Assembly (NCBI GenBank): GCA_947258905.1
Contig: CAMYKF010000712.1
Span: 3,003 to 11,802, forward strand
Reading direction: 5' to 3'
Length of the DNA stretch: 8,800 bases
Source: an uncultured Pirellulaceae bacterium
GTDB taxonomy: Bacteria > Planctomycetota > Planctomycetia > Pirellulales > Pirellulaceae
Shown here: positions 1 through 6,580 of the stretch, piece by piece
Layout of the letters: each line of letters opens with the position of its first letter
Position numbering within the stretch: position 1 is the first letter of the stretch
Translations under genes and position numbers: made by a program
The notes under the pieces: generated by a model
The model's input: only the letters and a program-made list of their open reading frames with translations
Database searches by the model: none
Told to the model about the DNA's origin: nothing

Positions 1-1024
1 GCTGTGGAATCTGACGATGGCGCGGCTGCGCGAATTCTATCGTCAACCCGAAGCGGTATTCTGGGTCTACTTCTTTCCCATCCTGATGGTCGTGGCACTG
101 GGAATTGCGTTTCGTAACAAGCCCATTGAGGAGATCAAGGTCGACGCCGTCCGCTCGCCGGCCGCCGAGACCTTGTCCGAGGCCCTGGCATCCGATCCGC
201 GTATCAAACTGACGCTGCTCGACCGGGAGGAATGCGCGAAACGACTTCGCACCGGCAAGTCCGATGAGTACTTTTTGCTGGACGGCGAATCGGTGGAGTA
301 CTTTCTGGATCCGACGCGGCCTGGAAGTATTGTCGCACGCAACACCGTCAATGACCTGTTGCAGCGAGCGGCCGGGCGCGACGATCCCGTCACGGTAACC
401 GATTACGAACTGGACGAACCCGGTGCGCGCTATATCGATTTCCTGGTCCCCGGTCTGATCGGCATGGGCTTAATGGGCGGCGGAATGTGGGGCGTCGGGT
501 TTGCGATCGTCGATATGCGGATTCGCAAGTTGCTGAAGCGGTTTCTCGCCACACCGATGAAGAAAAGCCATTTCCTGATGGGGGTCATGGCCAGCCGACT
601 GGTATTCATGATCCCGGAAATGATTTTGCTGATCGTGTTTGCCCATTATGCCTTTGGCGTGGAAATCTATGGCAACTGGCTGGCGATTATCTTTGTCGTG
701 TTGCTGGGCGCTACGCAGTTTTCCGGAATCGGATTGCTGGTGGCCTCCCGGGCGAAAACACTCGAGTCGGTTTCCGGGCTGATGAATCTCGTGATGCTGC
801 CGATGTGGACGTTGTCAGGCGTCTTTTTTTCCTACGAGCGGTTTCCGGAAACGGTATGGCCGATCATCCGGTTGCTGCCACTGACGCCGCTGATCGATGC
901 CCTGCGGGCCATCATGACCGAAGGCGCGACACTGGCTTCGCAGTGGCAGGAACTGACCATTATGACCGCCTGGGGCGTGTTCAGTTTCGCGCTGGCGCTG
1001 TACTGGTTTCGCTGGCATGACTAG
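1..1024 (+). CDS. ABC-2 type transporter permease (5' end outside window)
   Basis: Inner-membrane permease subunit of an ABC-2 type exporter; its ATPase is presumably encoded upstream, outside the window. The first ATG is at 17, but the frame is open to the left edge with LWNLT before it. The sequence after that (ARLREFYRQPEAVFW) is the conserved cytoplasmic amphipathic start of this family, so the true start is probably upstream. Counting from the ATG: helix 1 at about 15-33, an extracytoplasmic domain at 34-138, then helices at about 142-164, 186-212, 220-243, 252-274 and 312-332. The FLVPGLIGMGLMG stretch opening helix 2 and the LPMWTLSGVFFS stretch in helix 5 are typical of ABC2_membrane proteins, as is the cytoplasmic RKLLKRFLATPM loop. 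The substrate cannot be told from sequence. It ends at TAG 1022-1024, directly followed by a hairpin. Confidence 0.88.
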   Translation, partial: LWNLTMARLREFYRQPEAVFWVYFFPILMVVALGIAFRNKPIEEIKVDAVRSPAAETLSEALASDPRIKLTLLDREECAKRLRTGKSDEYFLLDGESVEYFLDPTRPGSIVARNTVNDLLQRAAGRDDPVTVTDYELDEPGARYIDFLVPGLIGMGLMGGGMWGVGFAIVDMRIRKLLKRFLATPMKKSHFLMGVMASRLVFMIPEMILLIVFAHYAFGVEIYGNWLAIIFVVLLGATQFSGIGLLVASRAKTLESVSGLMNLVMLPMWTLSGVFFSYERFPETVWPIIRLLPLTPLIDALRAIMTEGATLASQWQELTIMTAWGVFSFALALYWFRWHD

Positions 1025-1046
1025 CTGCGTGTGCAACGACACGCGG
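1025..1046 (+). terminator. Hairpin right after the ABC-2 permease stop (candidate terminator)
   Basis: Beginning at the base after the TAG, CTGCGTGT (1025-1032) pairs with ACACGCGG (1039-1046) around the loop GCAACG. That is eight pairs, one of them G-T. No T-tract follows, so an intrinsic terminator is only a guess. Its placement at the very end of the gene is the main support. Confidence 0.4.
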
Positions 1047-1098
1047 TGCGGGCCAGAGGAGGAATCCGGGGACTGGATGAGACAACGGTTATTGCACA

Positions 1099-1133
1099 TG
1101 CAAAATGCAAAGTGCGACGTGCGAAGTGCAAGG
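1099..1133. repeat. Degenerate 7-base tandem repeat (TGCNANN)
   Basis: Five consecutive heptamers start with TGC at 1099, 1106, 1113, 1120 and 1127: TGCAAAA, TGCAAAG, TGCGACG, TGCGAAG, TGCAAGG. A partial TGCACA at 1093 precedes them. The array lies in the gap between two convergent genes. I recall similar TGCAAAA/TGCAAAG runs between genes in other planctomycete genomes, but could not check this. No function is evident. Confidence 0.6.
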
Positions 1134-1141
1134 CGCAGATT

Positions 1142-1165
1142 GATCAGGCCCCCATGCACCTGACC
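1142..1165. terminator. Weak hairpin between convergent genes
   Basis: GATCAGG (1142-1148) can pair with CCTGACC (1159-1165), with one A-C mismatch and a 10-base loop. It sits 3 bases beyond the PEP-CTERM stop codon on the minus strand, so it could help end that transcript. There is no T-tract and only five contiguous pairs. Confidence 0.2.
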
Positions 1166-1168
1166 CCA

Positions 1169-1975
1169 CTAGCGGCGACGACGACGTAGACAAATCAGCA
1201 ACGTGCCGGCGGCCAGCAGCACGCCACCGGCCGGTTCGGGAATCGAGTTCATGGGCACGCCCACCGTGCCATGGACGACGGTTGTCTCACCGGCCAGCAG
1301 GGTCAGATCCCATTGCAAGGCCGCCGTGAAATCACCGGGACCGAATGCGGGACCGTTGTCGGACAAAGTCGTTATCGCCTCGATCCGCAGATTGCCATCC
1401 AGATCATCGGAATAATCGGAGATTTGCCAGTGATCGACGTGGGTAAACTCGCGAAAGGTCGATATTCCGCCGGCATCGGACACGTCAATGCGGCCCGGAA
1501 CATAATTCGCACTGTCGGAACTCGATCCGTTCAGGTCATGATCGAAGTAGTTATACAGGGTGATGATTTCAGTGAATTGATTGGTGTTGGTAATGGCTGC
1601 CGAGTAATCCAGAGTGGCCGCGCCGCCGACATCGTTGACTTCGTAGGACAGCGTGACGTCAAAGCCCGTGGTGTTGATGCCGCCGCCGACGCCGCTGAAT
1701 GTCAGCCAGCCCGCATTGCCCGAGTCCATCGCTGTGCCGCCTGTCAATTCCGAAGTCACTTCACCCAGCAAGGGATGGTTATTGCGGAGGAACCACGTTT
1801 CCTGAAACAGAATGTCGCTGGCGGAAATCAGGTTGGCGTTGCCGATATTCGAGTTGTCCGCATCATAGGCGAACGTGGCGGTGCCATCGCTGATGGTCAG
1901 CACGTCGGCGGGGATTGGCGAACAGGCAAAAAACGCGGCGGCCAACAACAGCAGGCAGGCAAAACAACGATTCAT
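1169..1975 (-). CDS. PEP-CTERM sorting domain-containing protein
   Basis: An exported protein of 268 residues ending in a PEP-CTERM sorting signal, which in other bacteria is recognised by an exosortase in the inner membrane. The N-terminal signal peptide has a hydrophobic core at about 4-17 (ACLLLLAAAFFAC) and a likely cut after PIPA at 20-23. The middle (about 24-240) is rich in Gly, Asn, Asp, Ser and Thr and looks like beta-sandwich repeats. I recognise no enzymatic motif there. The C-terminus is textbook: IPEP at 245-248, a short hydrophobic helix (about 250-262), then a run of five arginines. The open frame extends to 2194, but the ATG at 1975 is chosen because the signal peptide begins there and GGAGA lies about 7 bases upstream. 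Function is unknown; a structural or surface-matrix role is a family-level inference. No exosortase gene is in the window. Confidence 0.9.
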   Translation of the reverse strand: MNRCFACLLLLAAAFFACSPIPADVLTISDGTATFAYDADNSNIGNANLISASDILFQETWFLRNNHPLLGEVTSELTGGTAMDSGNAGWLTFSGVGGGINTTGFDVTLSYEVNDVGGAATLDYSAAITNTNQFTEIITLYNYFDHDLNGSSSDSANYVPGRIDVSDAGGISTFREFTHVDHWQISDYSDDLDGNLRIEAITTLSDNGPAFGPGDFTAALQWDLTLLAGETTVVHGTVGVPMNSIPEPAGGVLLAAGTLLICLRRRRR

Positions 1976-2129
1976 GATGCGGTCTCCGGAAACTGGTCGT
2001 GGCCCACAACAGGAAAGAGCCGGTTTCGATGGTAATTGGCGTTCCCCCGCCTGCGTGACCGTCGCTCGGGCCCGGGCACCACGATTGGCAAGCGGGTGAC
2101 ATGTTGTAGGGATTGTTCCGGTCAGATGC

Positions 2130-2164
2130 GGCCCCTGGCGGCAACTATCGTTGAGGCCAGGGCC
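2130..2164. promoter_or_regulatory. Nested hairpin in the divergent region upstream of the ABC operon
   Basis: The outer stem pairs CCCTGGC (2133-2139) with GCCAGGG (2156-2162). It extends by two G-C pairs (2130-2131 with 2163-2164) past a bulged C at 2132. Inside, after a 2x2 internal loop, CAAC (2142-2145) pairs with GTTG (2150-2153) around the tetraloop TATC. A smaller hairpin follows, AACCA (2167-2171) with TGGTT (2179-2183), leading into TTTCCC. It lies about 70 bases before the ATPase start and about 155 bases from the PEP-CTERM start. It could be a leader structure of the ABC operon or a boundary element; nothing visible decides which. Confidence 0.45.
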
Positions 2165-2233
2165 CGAACCAGTACACTTGGTTTTCCCGGGCATTGAAAA
2201 ACGCTAACGGCGGCGTCTGCCGCACCCTTGTTT

Positions 2234-2902
2234 ATGATTCACGCTGAGAACCTTCGTTTCGCCTATCCGCGCTCGGAATTCGAGTTGCGGATCGATGATT
2301 TGCTGGTGGAAGCAGGCGAAAAAGTGGCGGTCGTGGGGCCCAGCGGTTCGGGCAAGACCACGCTGCTGAACCTGATCTCGGGCATCAGCGTGCCGGATGA
2401 AGGTCGCATTACGGTGATGGACCAGCCAGTGGGGACGTTGGGCGATGCGGCCCGCCGCCGCTTTCGCGTCTCCAGCATCGGGGCCATTTTTCAGCGGTTT
2501 GAACTCGTCGATTACCTGTCGGTCCGCGACAACATCCTGCTGCCCTGCTGGATTAATCGAGCGCTTCCCCTGGATGCCGATGTGCGGCAACGAGCCAGCG
2601 AACTGGCAGAACAAACTGGCATTGGGGACAAGTTGCATCGTCGGGTTACGCGGTTGTCCCAGGGCGAACAGCAACGCGTGGCGATTTGCCGGGCTTTGCT
2701 GACACGGCCGGCATTGATTCTCGCTGACGAACCGACTGGCAACCTGGACCCGGTTAACAAGCAGATTATTCTCGATTTGCTGTTTCAGCATTGTGCCGAG
2801 AATGACCTTACTCTTGTGGCAGTCACCCACGACTCCAATATCGTTGACGGGTTTGATCGCATTATCGACTTCGCAGAGTTTCGCGCAGGGAGTTCCTTAT
2901 GA
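2234..2902 (+). CDS. ABC transporter ATP-binding protein (MacB/LolD type)
   Basis: Cytoplasmic ATPase subunit of 222 residues that powers the permease encoded directly downstream. All nucleotide-binding motifs are present. Walker A is GPSGSGKTT at 35-43, the Q-loop FQ is at 86-87, the signature LSQGEQQRVA is at 141-150, Walker B with the catalytic glutamate is LILADEPTGNLD at 161-172, and the switch histidine is in VTHD at 197-200. The LSxGEQQRVA and ADEPTGNLD forms are characteristic of the LolD/MacB/FtsE group, matching an FtsX-like partner. An in-frame TTG lies two codons upstream at 2228, but the ATG at 2234 gives the normal family start (MIHAENLRFAYP). No strong ribosome-binding site is visible. 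The stop overlaps the start of the next gene by four bases (ATGA), so the two are likely translationally coupled. Substrate is unknown. Confidence 0.93.
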   Translation: MIHAENLRFAYPRSEFELRIDDLLVEAGEKVAVVGPSGSGKTTLLNLISGISVPDEGRITVMDQPVGTLGDAARRRFRVSSIGAIFQRFELVDYLSVRDNILLPCWINRALPLDADVRQRASELAEQTGIGDKLHRRVTRLSQGEQQRVAICRALLTRPALILADEPTGNLDPVNKQIILDLLFQHCAENDLTLVAVTHDSNIVDGFDRIIDFAEFRAGSSL

Positions 2903-4071
2903 TGCGAGCCCTGCGACTGGCGTGGCGATATGTGGTGCATCACCGATTCAAGTCTCTGCTGATGGTGTTGTGCATTGCGTTAACGGTTTCGCTACCCATT
3001 GCCCTGGCGATTTTGCTGGCCAGTTTCAATCAGCAAATTGTGTCTCGCGCGCGGGCCACGCCCCTGGTCGTTGGCGCCAAAGGCAGTGCGCTGGATCTGA
3101 CCATGCACGCCATCTATTTTCGCACCAAACCACCAGGCACACTCGTGCAAGGCGCTGGCCAGCCGGTAGGCGATCTGGGCACCGCCATTCCCGTGCATGC
3201 GCGATATACGGCCCAGCAGGTGCCCGTCGTCGGCACGACACTCGATTATTTTGACTTTCGCAAGATCGGCATGGCCAGCGGACCGGGGCTGGCGCGACTC
3301 GGTGATTGTGTTCTCGGGGCACGGGCTGCCCGGCGACTGGGGCTCAAGGCGGGTGATTCATTGCTGACCGATCGGGAAAACGTCTGGGACATCGCCGGCA
3401 GCACGCCGCTGAAGATGCGTGTCGGCGGAATTCTGGCGCCCACCCGGTCACCCGACGACGACGTGGTGTTTGTCGATTTGAAAACGGCCTGGATCATCGA
3501 GGGGCTGGGTCATGGCCATGAGGATCTGGAAGACGAAACCGATGAGAATCTTGTATCCGGTCGGGAGGACGGAGTGGTGACGGCCCGGGCGACGGTGACG
3601 AATTTTATTGAAGTCACCGATGAGAACGCGGCATCCTTTCATTTCCACGGCAACTTTGACGAGTTCCCCGTGACCGCGTTGATTGTGTTGCCCCGCGACG
3701 ACAAGGGCGAGGCGCTGATGCTGGGAAGATATCAACGCGATGATGCTCCGGCACAAATGTCCAAACCGATCGACGAAGTGCAAAACCTCATGCAATTGGT
3801 GTTTCGAGTGCAAAAGTTTTTCAACGCCAACGCGGTATTGATCAGCGTTTCCACTGCCCTGCTGCTGGTGCTCGTTGTCCTGTTGTCGATTCGACTCCGC
3901 GCCGGGGAAATGGAAACCATGTTCAAGATTGGCTGCGCGCGGGGCACCATGGCTTCGTTGATTGCCTCCGAATTGTTGATCATTTTCCTGCTGGCCGCAG
4001 TCTGCGTCGTGAGCGTGGTGTTGGTGACCAACTGGTACGCCGATGATCTGGTGCGCAGCCTCCTCGGATAA
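2899..4071 (+). CDS. FtsX/MacB-like ABC transporter permease
   Basis: Inner-membrane permease of 390 residues partnering the upstream ATPase (ATGA overlap; GGGAG about 6 bases before the ATG). Layout: a short cytoplasmic N-terminus, helix 1 at about 18-42, a large periplasmic domain (about 43-308) opening with PLVVGAKGSALDL, helix 2 at about 311-332, a cytoplasmic coupling loop RAGEMETMFKIGCARG, helix 3 at about 355-378, then only about 12 residues. FtsX-type permeases normally carry four helices, so the last one appears absent. The periplasmic domain has two paired-histidine spots, GHGHED (204-209) and FHFHGN (247-252), separated by an acidic stretch. From memory, the VGAKGS and FHFHG motifs recur in a permease group found near metal-handling genes such as the zinc-regulated zrg locus of Vibrio. 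That link is unverified, so metal or metallochaperone transport is only a hypothesis. Lipoprotein or peptide export is an alternative. Confidence 0.87.
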   Translation: MMRALRLAWRYVVHHRFKSLLMVLCIALTVSLPIALAILLASFNQQIVSRARATPLVVGAKGSALDLTMHAIYFRTKPPGTLVQGAGQPVGDLGTAIPVHARYTAQQVPVVGTTLDYFDFRKIGMASGPGLARLGDCVLGARAARRLGLKAGDSLLTDRENVWDIAGSTPLKMRVGGILAPTRSPDDDVVFVDLKTAWIIEGLGHGHEDLEDETDENLVSGREDGVVTARATVTNFIEVTDENAASFHFHGNFDEFPVTALIVLPRDDKGEALMLGRYQRDDAPAQMSKPIDEVQNLMQLVFRVQKFFNANAVLISVSTALLLVLVVLLSIRLRAGEMETMFKIGCARGTMASLIASELLIIFLLAAVCVVSVVLVTNWYADDLVRSLLG

Positions 4072-4096
4072 CGGGCACGGCGGCGTTGGCCAGTGA

Positions 4097-5197
4097 CTAA
4101 AACGTCGTCCCCAGTCCGACCGACCAACCTTCGAATCCGATAATGCCCAGCACCGGTGTCGAAGGCCCTGTCCAGACCCGGTTCTCATACATCACGCGGC
4201 CCGACCAATTGCAGTGGCCCAGACGCTTGCGTAACTCGATGCCGATGGCAATTTCGCCAATCAGAGTCGTTTCCTTGGCGTCTTCAAGACGGACGACCGG
4301 CGGGGCGGGCAAGGGATCGGGCAACGCCGGCGGATAAATTCCGGTCAGCGTACGGTTAACGGTTTTGTCACCATGAACGACCGATCCGCCACCCTTGATC
4401 AAAAGGGCCAGGCCAGATCGTCCAATACTGCGACGCGTTTCGGCCCCGCCCACAAATCCCAAGCCGTTGAAATTGCGCGTAAAATCCAGTTGCTGGGGAA
4501 ACGTGCCGACAACCGTCGCCAATCGCTGCTGATTGATTTCAGCATAGCGAACTCCCAGGTGTCCGCTCACCTCCATGTTGCTGACCGAAAGATCCCAGGT
4601 CCCTTCCAAATCCATGGTCTGCGTGCGCAATTCGTTTTCAACCGACAACCGGTCGCCGCCTATCGCTGCGACCGTAGCCGGAAAAACGGCGGCCACCTGG
4701 GTCGTTGCAAAAGTCTCCGGTCCCGAGACAAAGCTGCGTGCGGTCGAGTCTTCATACTGCCAGTACTGGGCACGAATGCCCGGTCCCCGTCCCGATTTCC
4801 ATGCCAGAAAAACGCGTGGGGAATGGCTGTAACCAAAATCCAGCGGCAGCAGATTGGAGGTTCTGCTGAACGGGTTGGTTACCTGAATATCGTAGGCCTC
4901 CAAAAACCGTGGCCGGATGTAAACGTAATCGTAACCAGCCGTGAATCCCGATTGACAGCGGCAGCAGCAACCGCACCCTTGCCCGCAGGAGCCTGAACCA
5001 GCCTGATACCCGCAACCTGGCTCAGCCAGTTCGCTGTATCCCGGCGAATCAAGACGATAACGCAAGTCATTGATCTGTGCCTGCAAACTGGCGAGGTGGC
5101 CATTCAACTGATGCATCGGGTCCGTTTGAGCCGGCAACTGGCTGGCACAGATAACACTCGTGAGCCATCCCAGAGTCAGTAAAAGCAGGCGATTCAT
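4097..5197 (-). CDS. Outer-membrane beta-barrel protein, Lpg1974/BBP7-like
   Basis: Predicted exported outer-membrane barrel of 366 residues. A signal peptide (hydrophobic about 4-18, likely cut near LPAQ at 21-24) is followed by a heptad-like segment at about 28-50 (HQLNGHLASLQAQINDLRYR), probably a short coiled coil. Next comes a cysteine cluster at 62-81 (Cys 62, 71, 75, 77, 78, 79, 81) and then the barrel from about 85. Barrel strands show as alternating aromatic/hydrophobic patterns, for example FTAGYDYVYIRPRFLE, RVFLAWKSG, IRAQYWQYED and SGHLGVRYAEI. The chain ends in phenylalanine, the usual C-terminal signal of outer-membrane barrels. The RAQYWQY and GVRYAEI blocks resemble the Lpg1974-type pore-forming family that is expanded in planctomycetes; this is from memory. 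A pore or surface-structure role is inferred. The start at 5197 is supported by the signal peptide and a GGGAAAG about 8 bases upstream. It converges on the permease with a 25-base gap. Confidence 0.78.
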   Translation of the reverse strand: MNRLLLLTLGWLTSVICASQLPAQTDPMHQLNGHLASLQAQINDLRYRLDSPGYSELAEPGCGYQAGSGSCGQGCGCCCRCQSGFTAGYDYVYIRPRFLEAYDIQVTNPFSRTSNLLPLDFGYSHSPRVFLAWKSGRGPGIRAQYWQYEDSTARSFVSGPETFATTQVAAVFPATVAAIGGDRLSVENELRTQTMDLEGTWDLSVSNMEVSGHLGVRYAEINQQRLATVVGTFPQQLDFTRNFNGLGFVGGAETRRSIGRSGLALLIKGGGSVVHGDKTVNRTLTGIYPPALPDPLPAPPVVRLEDAKETTLIGEIAIGIELRKRLGHCNWSGRVMYENRVWTGPSTPVLGIIGFEGWSVGLGTTF

Positions 5198-5334
5198 CTC
5201 TAACTTTCCCGTATTTGGACATGATTACATGGCAGGGTCGTTATCGTCATAATCGTTGCAATCGATACAATCGGAACGCCGGGTTCGGGTTACGCGTGTT
5301 GGGCAGACTGCGTTGTTTGGGTTCTTTAAGTGTC

Positions 5335-5347
5335 ATCCTGGCAGGAT
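5335..5347. other. Small palindrome upstream of the potassium channel
   Basis: ATCCT (5335-5339) and AGGAT (5343-5347) form an inverted repeat with a 3-base centre, about 40 bases before the channel start. It could be a small operator or nothing. It is the only symmetric element I found in the 191-base divergent gap 5198-5388, which must hold the promoters of both flanking genes. I see no convincing -35/-10 pair there. Confidence 0.2.
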
Positions 5348-5388
5348 ATGGCTGCAACTGTTTGGCGAACGAGACGTGAGAGCAATCG

Positions 5389-5871
5389 ATGTTGAAGAGC
5401 ATTTTGGTGGGCTGCGTATTAACGATGCTCACCATCGTCATTCATGGACTGGGCACCGTGCTATGGACCAAATTCCTGGTCCGTCGCCAGCAGGAAATAG
5501 AGCATCGCACGAGCGAGATGTTGCAGATTCTTTGCTCCACGGCGCTTGTGCTGCTGTTGATTCAGATCATCGAAGTTGCCCTGTGGGCGAGTGCCTGGCT
5601 CATGGTGCCGGAAGTGCCTGAGTTGAGCGCGCTGGAAGAAGCACTGTATTTCTCAATGGTTACGTTCACATCCCTGGGATATGGCGACATCGTGATTGCC
5701 GGTCCATGGCGACTGCTGGCCGGTATTCAAGCGATGAATGGGCTGTTGATTTTTGGTTGGAGCACGGCCCTGCTGTTTGCCGTCACGGCACAGATGTTGC
5801 GCCGGCGTTTTGGCATTCAGGCGGCAACGGACGAAACCACAACGATCAACCGTAAACCACCGCCCGGCTAG
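5389..5871 (+). CDS. Small potassium channel protein (Ion_trans_2 type pore)
   Basis: Inner-membrane ion channel subunit of 160 residues. Helix 1 lies at about 5-27, a charged linker RRQQEIEHR at 32-40, helix 2 at about 47-72, the pore helix at about 83-93, and the selectivity filter TSLGYGD at 94-100. The final helix is at about 106-135, followed by a short basic tail. The GYGD filter is the hallmark of K+-selective channels, and the order helix-filter-helix matches the two-helix pore module preceded by one extra N-terminal helix. There is no RCK/TrkA-N regulatory domain; the cytoplasmic C-terminus is only about 25 residues (FGIQAATDETTTINRKPPPG). A tetramer is the expected working form. The ATG at 5389 has GTGAGAG upstream and begins a hydrophobic helix. 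Its stop TAG directly abuts the stop of the convergent cytochrome gene. Confidence 0.88.
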   Translation: MLKSILVGCVLTMLTIVIHGLGTVLWTKFLVRRQQEIEHRTSEMLQILCSTALVLLLIQIIEVALWASAWLMVPEVPELSALEEALYFSMVTFTSLGYGDIVIAGPWRLLAGIQAMNGLLIFGWSTALLFAVTAQMLRRRFGIQAATDETTTINRKPPPG

Positions 5872-6414
5872 CTAATGGTCCGACTGGTCCTTCCGATAAG
5901 TACGGCCTTGCCACTCGGTGGGGATCAGTCGTATCGGACCTTGCGGGTTGGCCGCGTCTCGTTCCACGCGAAAGGCGCGCCGCACATAGTTGTGGCAGTT
6001 GATGCAGCTGGAGGTCATTTGCAGGAATGTGTAATGAGCTCCGTCAAGATCGCCGGCATCCGACAGTTCCACCAGCTTGTCGCACTGGCGACGGAATTCC
6101 TGACCCATGTGCTGGTAGACCGGATCGTCTGCGCGCGGCCAGCCAACCGCCTCACTCATGCGTTTCATGTTTTCCGCGCCGTGACGAATTAGCGCAAAGT
6201 TTTCGCTGACCAGTCCATCCAGCACGTTTTGCGATCCAGCCAGTTTAGCGCGCATCAGAGGCACTGTCTGTTCCTGCTGGACTTCCTCGACTTCCTGAGG
6301 CTCCTGGGGCTCCTGGGGCTCCTGGGGCTCCTGAGGCGACAAGTCCTGCTGGATCAGCACCCAACCGGCGCACAATGACGACAACGCAAACAGACTCAGC
6401 AGTATCAATTTCAT
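5872..6414 (-). CDS. Class II-like c-type cytochrome, membrane-anchored or exported
   Basis: Predicted periplasmic mono-heme cytochrome c of 180 residues. An N-terminal hydrophobic segment (about 3-21) acts as signal or anchor. Cys15 is not in a proper lipobox. A linker P(QEP)4 at 27-39 is followed by an acidic/Gln stretch EVEEVQQEQ. The folded part starts at about 51. The only heme site is CINCH at 137-141, followed by NYVRRAF. A CxxCH near the end of a helical domain, followed by a Tyr/Arg helix, is the arrangement of cytochrome c' and c-556. Met54, at the start of the first predicted helix (LMRAKLAGSQNVLDGLV), is placed like the axial methionine of c-556, suggesting a six-coordinate low-spin heme; this is inference. 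The redox partner is unknown. The start at 6414 is supported by GAGAG about 9 bases upstream and by the signal segment. Confidence 0.82.
   Translation of the reverse strand: MKLILLSLFALSSLCAGWVLIQQDLSPQEPQEPQEPQEPQEVEEVQQEQTVPLMRAKLAGSQNVLDGLVSENFALIRHGAENMKRMSEAVGWPRADDPVYQHMGQEFRRQCDKLVELSDAGDLDGAHYTFLQMTSSCINCHNYVRRAFRVERDAANPQGPIRLIPTEWQGRTYRKDQSDH
6298..6333 (-). repeat. 9-base tandem repeat encoding four Gln-Glu-Pro units
   Basis: Four copies of CAGGAGCCC (last base of the final copy is T) read on the minus strand encode QEPQEPQEPQEP in the linker of the cytochrome. The near-identity at the DNA level points to recent slippage expansion. Repeat number may vary between strains, changing the distance between membrane segment and heme domain. 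Confidence 0.85.
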
Positions 6415-6506
6415 GGCAGTCGGCTCTCAATAAATCCACCAGGGCTCAACTTGGCAGTGCTATATGACTCATCATGCCGATTCCCGACATCCTTGCAACG
6501 GCGTAT

Positions 6507-6534
6507 TCCGGGTCTCGACTGAAACCGACCCGGA
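6507..6534 (-). terminator. Hairpin between the isomerase region and the cytochrome gene
   Basis: TCCGGGTC (6507-6514) pairs perfectly with GACCCGGA (6527-6534), with a 12-base loop and a possible extra T-G pair outside. On the minus strand it follows the isomerase and the short coding-like stretch and precedes the cytochrome. That is where a transcript end is expected. No T-tract follows in either direction. Confidence 0.4.
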
Positions 6535-6567
6535 GTGTCGGTCAAACTCGAATCGCTAGCTGGTACA

Positions 6568-6580
6568 CGTGGAGTCCACG
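6568..6580 (-). terminator. Short hairpin abutting the stop of the small coding-like stretch
   Basis: CGTGG (6568-6572) and CCACG (6576-6580) flank a 3-base loop. On the minus strand the stem begins at the very next base after the TAG at 6583-6581. Together with the 8-base-pair hairpin at 6507-6534 it may form a transcript end. Confidence 0.25.

Noticed and set aside
1271..2035. Long plus-strand open frame opposite the PEP-CTERM gene.
   Set aside because: It is the antisense shadow of the PEP-CTERM gene, which has a signal peptide, an IPEP motif and a ribosome-binding site; the plus-strand translation has no family-like features.
2067..2078. GC-rich near-palindrome CTCGGGCCCGGG in the divergent region.
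   Set aside because: Only 10 of 12 bases symmetric and made of G and C, so easily explained by composition.
4072..4096. Possible terminator in the 25-base gap between the permease and the barrel gene.
   Set aside because: No stem longer than about 4 pairs and no T-tract.
3448..4188. Minus-strand open frame of 246 codons across the permease and the end of the barrel gene.
   Set aside because: Rich in His, Gln and Arg as typical for antisense of a hydrophobic coding sequence; overlaps two well-supported genes.
5240..5275. AT-rich direct repeats CAATCG near 5260-5275 as a possible operator.
   Set aside because: Six-base repeats of this kind are common by chance and no symmetric arrangement was found.
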